This document shows, piece after piece, positions 8,111-15,065 of a stretch of 15,065 bases of DNA. The DNA lies in contig JAKOGH010000243.1 in NCBI GenBank assembly GCA_024811115.1, positions 1-15,065 on the forward strand. Reading direction: 5' to 3'. The notes below the pieces were generated by a model. That model ran no database searches, was not told the origin of the DNA, and was given only the letters and a program-made list of their open reading frames with translations. The stretch comes from Terana coerulea. Lineage: Eukaryota; Basidiomycota; Agaricomycetes; Polyporales; Phanerochaetaceae. Within the stretch, counting starts at the first letter, position 1. Each line of letters begins with the position of its first letter. Made by a program: the position numbers and the translations under genes.

Positions 8111-8951
8111 GAGTTTGTATGGAGAAAGCAAAGAGATCTTCAGTTTCCAAAGGACTCGTCCTTTGCCGCGTCGACAATGAGAATGTGTGTCAGGTCGAAG
8201 TTCGTGTGTAAGCGCTATGCGCGTTGGCGCGGCTGATCGAAGACGACTCCGTGCACCTCCAGGCTCAGAAGTCCCGGGGTCCCGACGCCACGAAGGTCTT
8301 GCCACGTCGAGCGCTCATAGGTGCCTGAACTTGATTACGATCCACCACCATCGGTTTCCCTGCATTTCTCAGCAACATGAAACTATCCTCTCTACTCCTT
8401 ACGTGGTGCTTCGAGGCGGTTAGAACTATACCGAAGCTTTCTATTTCTCCCTGAGAAGACCGTCGATAGCGGAGTTCGAGAAGACTCGATAACTCCGGCG
8501 GTCCTCATCCCTTCACCACTCGCATATTGTTACCGACGTCGCCGATATGTACAATCTTCCACTTTCTCCTTCTATCAGTGGATATATGAGGCACACATTC
8601 GCTTCCGTAGTGGCTTCGGACAACAGAAAGCCGACGATATGCCCGGTAAGCTTTTAACTCGCGTTTAGTGCAATAAGGCCAAGATTCTGAAGATCGTATG
8701 TCAACCAGACTATGCTTTCTACACAAACGAGATATATCGGTAGCCATGTGAGCACATGCCTACTCGATTTTGTTCTAGTAAACGACTAAAGTATCCACTT
8801 CTAAAGCATTGTCCCCAAGAAGTGACTGTCTAAGTGTCCTCAAAACCCATAGGAGCCATGGAACCATCCTGAATACGCATAATTCCCTTCGAAACTTGTG
8901 GGCGCAGCCTTTTCGCGCGAAAAGACAAACGTTCGTGAAGGCAAGCGGTTT
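8111..8951. other. Intergenic region upstream of APC11, nothing recognised
   Basis: About 840 bases between the APC11 start and the stop of the secreted-protein gene. An 80-codon minus-strand frame at 8505-8747 exists but matches nothing I know and shows no splice or composition support. The stretch should include the APC11 promoter and the 3' end of the secreted-protein transcript. The only notable structure is a palindrome at 8909-8924. No tRNA-like cloverleaf was seen. Confidence 0.4.
8909..8924. repeat. Perfect 16-bp palindrome CTTTTCGCGCGAAAAG
   Basis: The 16 bases equal their own reverse complement. The core TTTCGCGCGAAA resembles two overlapping E2F-type sites (TTTSGCGC) and contains a CGCGCG step. 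It lies just past the stop codon of the secreted-protein gene and about 800 bp upstream of APC11. It could bind a dimeric factor or be part of a 3' end; function is inferred only from resemblance. Confidence 0.45.
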
Positions 8952-9523
8952 TTACGAAGTGATTTGCATTGAGACCGCGGCGATGCCCATTTCCTCCACA
9001 ACATGACCCTAGTATCATATGGTGAGTCAATACTACTTATGCGGAATATGTGCGTACTTACGGGACAGCCGTTGAAGATCTCGACAACGGTCAAGTATGC
9101 TGATTTGGGCGCAGAAACCCCACTGGGCAGAACAAGCTCACTCGGAGGCGGCGTTCCAGTCTTTGGGAGGCCTATCGGATCAAAGGTCAGTTCACTTCTC
9201 TCTGATAGATACCACGGACCCTACTCACCGAAATTTGCCACAGTGAACTCGCCGAAATCAAACAGCGCGTCAGGAACGTTGCCCGTGCTGTCGATGTCCG
9301 CAATGGCAGGGATGTCCTTGGTCAGGAACACCTTGAAGTTGTTGTACCCCTCCTCACACCAGTTGACGACGCTGTAGCTGAAGGGGAATGCGGTCTCCGG
9401 CGTAACTGGTGTTGTTGAGGTGGGTGCCTCGATGGAGCCCATGATGGGGCTTTCTTGGACAGGCGCGCCCAGTGCGGAGGAGAGGGCAGCAAGGGCAGCA
9501 AGGGCGGCGGTAATGTACTGCAT
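8952..9523 (-). CDS. Small secreted protein, 3 exons
   Basis: A 153-aa protein predicted to enter the secretory pathway. Exons (descending) are 9523-9229, 9171-9062 and 9008-8952; the introns (57 and 53 nt) are GT-AG with an AACTGAC-like branch site in the first. The N-terminus MQYITAALAALAALSSALGA is a clear signal peptide with likely cleavage after Ala20. The mature part has a Thr/Pro-rich stretch, then SVVNWCEEGYNNFKVFL with Cys56, DALFDFGEFTVANFG, a PPPSEL turn, and YLTVVEIFNGCPGH with Cys134; the two cysteines could pair. Splicing joins TVANF to GLPKTGTPPP smoothly, which supports the model. From memory, similar uncharacterised secreted proteins occur in Agaricomycetes; no function is known to me. 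The protein is small and secreted, so an effector-like or cell-surface role is possible but not shown. Confidence 0.8.
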
Positions 9524-9615
9524 GTCGAGAGAGGTGTTGGTAAGTGTAGAGGACTGGAGTGTTTGTGAACTCGGGTTGACTGACTGGTCTGGAGAGAATG
9601 GGCTGTTTGTAGGTC

Positions 9616-9623
9616 CTTATATA
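9616..9623 (-). promoter_or_regulatory. TATA box of the secreted-protein gene
   Basis: On the minus strand TATATAAG lies 93 bases upstream of the ATG at 9523, leaving a plausible leader of about 60 bases. The leader complement is CT/CA-rich, as is common before start codons in fungi. Confidence 0.6.
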
Positions 9624-11545
9624 CCCTGCAACCCCAGGCAAACTATGGTGGCTATGCGTTCCTTGCCTTTCAGAGGACTGAATGGCAGGCCTACCTCGCT
9701 CTGCGACCTCCGTACTGGCTCGGCCACCCCGGGGCCCGTCACGAACGATCTTGCACGGCACAAACGATAGCGCTCGGCTGGATGCGCTTCTCAATAGTGA
9801 GTGACAAGGACCGCATGCGTACCTGCACCACTACGATAGATGCTCGGCGCATGAAGGCAGTGTCGAGCCCTTCATGGATAGAGCTCGCCTTGCCCTTGCC
9901 CATTCCACTGTTCCAGGCTGGCCTTTGGATTGGAACGGATTGGAACGTGCACCATGCTGGTGTGGGAACCACAGTCAAGGCGAGCTCTTGAACGTACACC
10001 ATTCCTATCTTCCATGTCACCCTGAGATATTGGGAAGGAGCCACGATTGGTCCAAGCTTGACGGGGCTGTCTCCTCTGTTTCTCCATCTAACAAACCTGC
10101 CAGTGCCTTTTCAAGGCTTGTTCCTATCTCGCTGCAGAGTTCTTGCAGGGAACTCTCATTTGTTCTCGGCTCCGTCTCTTCGCGCTCCACTACACACTTC
10201 CTCTCCAGCCCGCTCTGTGCAGGGCTCGCCCGGGCTGTGTAAGGATCAAGTCCGGCGATTCCCTTCGGGCGCACTAGACCAACGGCAAACTTCATCCTGC
10301 TTTCGAGGGCGACTCGATGCTATTGGTGAGTGATAGCCATTCCAATCTTCGTCAATCCAAAGTCAGCGTTGATCGAAGGGTGTGCTCATTGATGTTCCCA
10401 CAGACCCCTGCCGCCAATCTGTCGCCCGTTACACATCGTATACGGCGCGTCCGCCTGTGTATTCAGCTGTCATATATGCTCACAGACTTCAAGGTGTTTT
10501 GAGAGCGGCAGGGCTGTTGTGACGTTCGGATCGCGCAGCTGCCGCGGGCTGCAACCGCTCAGCCACGTCTCCGCCGCTTTGTCAGTATTAGGCGCCCACC
10601 TTTTCCTCCGACGCCGATGCGCAAGCTGCTCAGGCTTCTGCTTGGCTGCTGAGGGTTCTGAAAACTTCCATGCAAACCTCAGGCTCCAAATTGGGATGAA
10701 CCCCCGAGCGCGCGGTACCTTTAGTCTCCTCAGCCATGCAGATGCCCTGAGCAACGCCGAAGGGACCGGCGAGGTGCGTCTATCGTCACCTAAAATTGCT
10801 CGCTGATTATCTGAAACGAGATCCCTGCGGAAACAGTGATTCGTGCTAGGGAGAAGACGATTGTGCATGCGAAAGTGGAACGTTTGCCACCGTGCGACTC
10901 GGGCGGGATCTGCGCTTGAGCTCCTGCTGCTTACTAGGAGTGGCTCGGCGTACTCTCAAAAATATCGCGCGGCCCTTCTAGCCCCGTGAGTGCGTATGGC
11001 AGCCAGTGGCACTCTTCTGTGGTCCGTGTATCGTGTGTGTGGAAGGGCCTTTCCTTGGAACGCGGCATCTGAGAAGCGCCGGCTGATATCTTCTTGCTCA
11101 AGACAAGATAGCAATGTGGTGTATATCGCCATAAAGGCAAGCCAGTGCGACATTCAAGCTGCTGAGCGGGTTCGCGGAAATCGTCGAACATTCGGGAGGA
11201 GAGATCGTCTGTACTGTGTGACTCTACCCTCTCCTTGATTCCTCAAGACCATGCGCTAAGTTGCATTACAGAATCTTCAAATTGAATAGCAAAACTTGCT
11301 TGTCGCTTCCATGCAACAAAATTATTCCATTCAACTGGTTCGTCAGAGGTGAGGGCACCCTTTCCATCTTACCTTCATGTTCTTTTACACACGAATTATT
11401 GGCGCTTGTAGTCAAGATTGAAAGCTTGTTACCACAATTCATGCGGAAATGACTTGATGACTTCGGATCCTTTCTCGCACGCTGTCTGTTCCAGGAACAG
11501 CACTGCGATGATGGTTCCTTCTCACTGTCCTTTCCCACTATCCCC
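9624..11545. other. 1.9-kb stretch with no recognised gene
   Basis: Open frames of 60-130 codons occur on both strands (for example minus 10017-10295 and 10470-10868) but none resembles a known family, and no chain of spliced exons suggests itself. A 10-base tandem duplication GGATTGGAAC lies at 9927-9946. The part next to 9624 should hold the upstream control region of the secreted-protein gene. The rest could be old repeat remains or a lineage-specific gene that I cannot resolve by eye. Confidence 0.4.
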
Positions 11546-11926
11546 TGACACCGTCAGGGGCCGCTCTGTTCACGGACAGAGTTATTTCTTTTATTCGAAC
11601 GATTAGCAATGTCGGCTCGGTTCGCAACTCATGACTCACCTCGCCCTATGCCCTATGACTCAGCTAGCGTAGCGTACCCTACGCCCTGCCCAGACTCATC
11701 TACTAGTCTCAACACTAGTACGGATACGTAGTATGCTTCCCACGCCACCATCTTGTACAGTAGTATAAAGATCGACCAGTCAAGGCCTCATAGCCTTAAC
11801 TGCGATCTCTTTGTTTATTAACATCGATATCTCTGGTCAGTCTCTGCGTGCTAGAGGAAACCTCCGTAATAGCCCTCAGAGTCGCATTGAGCCCTAGCTC
11901 ATTGCGCAACGACCTTGGTCTTAACA
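11546..11926 (+). repeat. Candidate 5' LTR
   Basis: The proposed unit starts TGACACCGTCAGGGG and ends GGTCTTAACA, so it has TG...CA ends and is 381 bp long. It contains TATAAA at 11764-11769, suitable as the element's own promoter. The start sits inside an inverted repeat, CCCCTGAC-ACC-GTCAGGGG (11542-11560). The partner LTR is outside the window, so boundaries and target duplication cannot be checked, and no convincing primer-binding site was found just after it. Confidence 0.45.
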
Positions 11927-12302
11927 TTAGATCGCGGTTTGAACCGACCGACTCTTTTGAGTCTAAGTCACCCAGAACCCACCGAACGGCCGACTACTTA
12001 ACTAGTTATCCCGAAACTCCAACCCCTGGTCCTGTAACAAGGACAAGGGCTCACCGAACCACCACGGCAGACGCCAACGGAACTGTGTGTACGCTCCGTA
12101 CACACCGATTTCACCTGAAATCAGGAACAGACGTTAACCGCGTAACCGACACAGGAATCCTACGATTCTGCCGGCGAAAACCCCTGCAAGAACCGAAACA
12201 CACCAGACAAGAAAACGATCCAACCCACTGAAGGTTACGAACCGTGTACCAGAGGCCAACACCAGACCCCACGAACCATCTCATCCTCCACATCCGATTC
12301 CA

Positions 12303-13544
12303 ATCCCTCAGATCCTGTCAACCCCAATTTCATCGTCAACCAAACCGACAGAACCCTTCACCGTCTTCATCAATCAAGTTGAAGTAACTTTCGAACATTT
12401 CCTCGAGTGTCTAGACAAACAAATCGAATTCTACACTCTGACTCGGGATCCCACCGGAGCAGAAAGCCAGGAAATATCGAACGGAAATAGTGAAGAAACA
12501 GGAATGGCACAGACAATGGAAACAAGGATGGCCCAGAAGTTCGCGGATGTAGATCAAGGGATACAGGAAATCAAGGCTGCAATCACGGCAAATTCAACTC
12601 GACGGGAGCAACCCCGAAGAAATCCTCGAAAGCAACTAAACTGAGGACCCCAGATGAGTTTGACGGCTCAGAAAAACGCGTCAAGGAATTCAAAAGAGGT
12701 TGTCACCTTTATTTTGAAGCATACCCCACCGACTTCGCTCTCCCAAAGGAAAGAATCATCTTCGCCCTCTCTTTATATGACGAAAGGATCAGCCAAATCC
12801 TGGGCAGATCTGAAACTCGACGAATCACGGAGATAAAGGATATCCCGGCACTCTCGCCCCGAATTTTGGGACGATTTCGACAAGATCTTCGTTCAACGCG
12901 ACGATATCTCGAACGCTTTAAGGAAAATCGAACGCCTTAAAAACAGATCCGAGCGAGACAAGAAAGACACTGTCGGAAACAGTGATCAAGTTCAGACACC
13001 TCGCGTTACAGCTCAAAGGCAGCGACACGACGCCCCAGCTCATCCGAAGCTTGAAATGCATCACGTCGACATGAAGAACCAAATCCGCCTCAGCTCAGCG
13101 GTAAAACCAACCGCGCTATCGGCCTGGTATGACTCGGTGATTAAATTCATCGAAGACGACGACGATGAAGATGACAAGTCGCCGTCGCCAACCAGAATAG
13201 GGATGAAAAGCGATGGACGTAGATGCGATTAGAACTAAAGAGGAAAGGCAAGAGGCCAGAAAGAAGGGCCTATGCTACAACTGTGGAGGTAAGGGACATC
13301 TCGCTAAAGATTGCCCAACCAAAAGGGAAGAAACCCTCCAACCAAGACGATGGAAAGAAGCTGAAGCCGCGCACCGGGTGCGTCGGACACCGTTATCACG
13401 AACGACGACTCTAGCGACGAGGAGTCGGAGGACTCTGACGAAGAAGACGAGGACGGAGAAATGGTCATCCGCAACCTCATCAGCTCGCTTTCCAAAAAGC
13501 AGCGCAAGAACCTCGCCAAAGGGCTTGGAAAGGATTTTTCCTAA
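12303..13544 (+). pseudogene. gag remnant of the Ty3/gypsy element
   Basis: Gag-type sequence spread over several frames. One frame is open to a stop at about 12642 and includes FTVFINQVEVTFEHF. The next carries TPDEFDGSEKRVKEFKRG and YFEAYPTDF, the usual capsid-like start of fungal gypsy gag. MTKGSAKSWADLKLDE follows in a third frame (12778-12836), and EFWDDFDKIFVQRDD in another. The nucleocapsid knuckle CYNCGGKGHLAKDC (CX2CX4HX4C) lies at 13273-13314, preceded by DVDAIRTKEERQEARKKG. An acidic stretch and KKQRKNLAKGLGKDF end at the stop 13542-13544. At least four frame changes are needed to read it through. Confidence 0.8.
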
Positions 13545-13603
13545 AGGAGCCTGCCTCGACGTCAGCTCCTGTCCGCATCACCTACTCTGTACTTATAGCG
13601 GAA

Positions 13604-13983
13604 ATGAATGCAATGTCTATGCGCATCCCTATAACGTTGAAAGGAGAGAATCGTCGAAACACCCGCCGTAGACTCGGGAGCAGGGGAACATTCATATCTG
13701 AGAAAATGGTGAAGAAACTCAAGCTCAAGTCACGAAAACTCGAGCGAACCATTCGCGGTGTTCAACGTCGACGTGACCTCCAGCCGTCAAGGACGCATCG
13801 CGTGAGGTAGAAATACCTATGACGGTCGGAGGCCGCGCCGTTCGAACAAACTTCCTCGTCGCGAACTTAGGCAGAGAGGAAGTCATCCTTGGCATCACTT
13901 GGCTCAAGGATAGAAACCCGACCATCAACTGGAAGGATGGGCCTCCAATTGGAAAACGAGTCTCGGTAGAAGTACTACCCTGA
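13604..13983 (+). pseudogene. Aspartic protease remnant of the Ty3/gypsy element
   Basis: Three pieces in three frames make up a retropepsin-like domain. MRIPITLKGENRR opens it. The catalytic motif DSGAG is readable only in another frame at 13671-13685. FISEKMVKKLKLKSRKLE returns to the first frame, and EVEIPMTVGGRAV through ILGITWLKDRNPTINWKDG sits in the third, ending at a TGA at 13981-13983. The frame changes around the active site show that the domain is not functional as written. Confidence 0.75.
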
Positions 13984-14040
13984 CGGGGACGATCGAAGGA
14001 TTAACAAGCTGTCGTCGGAAGACCCAGAAATCTTACGGCC

Positions 14041-15065
14041 AGCCGACAGACAACGATTAATTTCGCTCAATTGAGCAGTTGACCCATGTGGCGGAGAGGT
14101 GGAGGAAGGCGATATCCTATCTTCTCTACCAGGGAGAGGAGAAACTTACGGCGGTAACCTGGACTGAAGACATAAACCCCAGCTACGCGAGCACTATGGA
14201 TCAATGCTAAAGTCAGCCGGCAATGGAATTCGCGCAGAAAGCCAATAATCAAAGCGACAACTCAAGTACCAGAAAAATACCGCAGAGTACGTCGGTGTTT
14301 GAGAAAAACCTCCGAGCGATTCCAGAATCCCGTCCCTCTGACGCGCCGTCGACCTCAAGATGACTTTGTACCAAAAGATTGCAAAGTATAAGCTGTCGCC
14401 TCGGAACGGGAGAAACTCAAGGAGTTTTTTAGAGGAAAATCTTCGTAAAGGATACATTCGACCATCGAAATCCCATGGCATCATTATTCTTTGTAGGCAA
14501 GAAAGACGGATCACTGAATAGTACCAAGACTACCGGTGCATGCGAAGGAACAGTCAAGAATACATCCACTCTACCGTGGCGAACTCATGACAAACTCGAG
14601 GATCCGATTTTACCAAGCTCGATCTCAGAGCTGGAGTACAACAACATCGGGATCAAGGATGGTGATCCGATGGAAGGGCGTTTAAAACCAATCAAGGTTA
14701 TTCGAACCAATGGTGATGTTTTTTGCATGTGCAACTCCCGGCAACCAGGGCAATGATGGACCACATATTCCGTGAGCGAAGTCGATGAAGGATGGTTAAC
14801 TATCTACATGGACGATATGATGCTTCGCTCAGAAGATGAAGAACAACACGCCGAGAGCAAAGCGAGTACTGAAGAAATTAGACGATAACGATCTTTATTG
14901 CAAACTCGAGAAATGCGCATTCGACGTCGAAGAAGTAGACTTCCTAGGGGTAATCAGGCGTAATAAAGTCTTATGGACCAGGCGAAAATTCAGGGAATAA
15001 TCGACTGGCCAGCCCACACGCGGTAAAACAAGTACGAGCCTTTCTCGGTTTGGCAATTTCTACAG
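14041..15065 (+). pseudogene. Reverse transcriptase remnant of the Ty3/gypsy element (runs off the window)
   Basis: Fragments of the gypsy polymerase appear in order and in shifting frames: ENLRKGYIRPSKS near 14430-14475, FFVGKKDGSL, YNNIGIKDGD near 14640, then WLTIYMDDMMLRSEDEEQHAE with the catalytic YMDD at 14805-14816, LEKCAFDVEEVDFLG near 14915-14950 and a fragment resembling the thumb sequence at the edge. Frame changes and stops are frequent. The region between the protease and about 14350 has only weak similarity to the usual connecting sequence. Confidence 0.8.

Larger units (their letters stand above)
11546..15065 (+). mobile_element. Degenerate Ty3/gypsy LTR retrotransposon, truncated by window end
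   Basis: A left-to-right order of candidate LTR, gag with a CCHC knuckle, aspartic protease with a DSGAG motif, and reverse transcriptase with YMDD identifies the Ty3/gypsy order. Every coding part is cut by frame changes and stop codons, so the copy cannot make its proteins as written. RNase H, integrase and the 3' LTR would lie beyond 15065. The element has the lower GC content typical of repeats in this window, compared with the genes at the left end. Confidence 0.85.

Noticed and set aside
7811..8236. Plus-strand 141-codon frame across APC11
   Set aside because: It is antisense to a clear RING protein whose splice sites and motifs fit.
8505..8747. Minus-strand 80-codon frame
   Set aside because: No recognisable motif, no promoter or splice context; not enough to call a gene.
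9003..9377. Plus-strand 124-codon frame across the secreted-protein gene
   Set aside because: It is antisense to a spliced gene with a signal peptide and a TATA box.
10017..10868. Minus-strand frames of 92 and 132 codons in the long gene-free stretch
   Set aside because: No family resemblance and overlapping frames on both strands; likely chance.
11848..12231. Plus-strand 127-codon frame between the LTR and gag
   Set aside because: It starts inside the candidate LTR and does not resemble gag; probably untranslated leader of the element.
1..15065. tRNA genes, rRNA genes, CRISPR arrays, bacterial-type operons
   Set aside because: None seen on either strand; the gene structure is eukaryotic.

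Overview
The window looks like fungal nuclear DNA, most likely from an agaricomycete basidiomycete. The genes are dense, on both strands, and cut by many short introns (about 45-66 nt) with fungal-type splice sites. The recognisable proteins (an APC11 RING subunit, a YFH7-like kinase, a GH71/99-like protein with a long Pro-rich tail, a small secreted protein) and a degenerate Ty3/gypsy element fit that group. No species can be named from the sequence.

Layout. 1-1315: GC-rich DNA with no recognised gene, ending in a TATA-bearing promoter. 1316-2244 (+): two-finger zinc-finger protein in four exons. 2776-5861 (-): six-exon gene with a GH71/99-like catalytic half and a disordered Pro-rich C-terminal half; it converges on the zinc-finger gene. 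6075-6551: 477-bp non-autonomous DNA transposon (MITE-like) with ~85-bp terminal inverted repeats and a TA target duplication, inserted between the divergent GH-like and kinase genes. 6792-7559 (+): YFH7/uridine-kinase-like P-loop kinase in two exons. 7687-8110 (-): APC11, the RING-H2 subunit of the anaphase-promoting complex, in three exons, convergent with the kinase. 8952-9523 (-): small secreted protein in three exons with its own TATA box. 9624-11545: about 1.9 kb where I recognise nothing. 11546 to the right edge: degenerate Ty3/gypsy retrotransposon reading rightwards, with a candidate 5' LTR, gag with a CCHC knuckle, protease and reverse transcriptase, cut off by the window end.

The genes are unrelated housekeeping and secreted functions and do not form a cluster. 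I found no new multi-gene system. The strongest unexpected signals are three. First, six frame breaks in the two GC-rich genes all fall in G/C runs of five or six bases and all are mended by adding bases, which points to homopolymer under-calling or, less likely, real decay. Second, a compensated frame swap covers a conserved loop of the GH-like enzyme. Third, the MITE sits in a shared divergent promoter. Exon coordinates come from reading splice sites by eye and from family motifs recalled from memory; no alignment was run.
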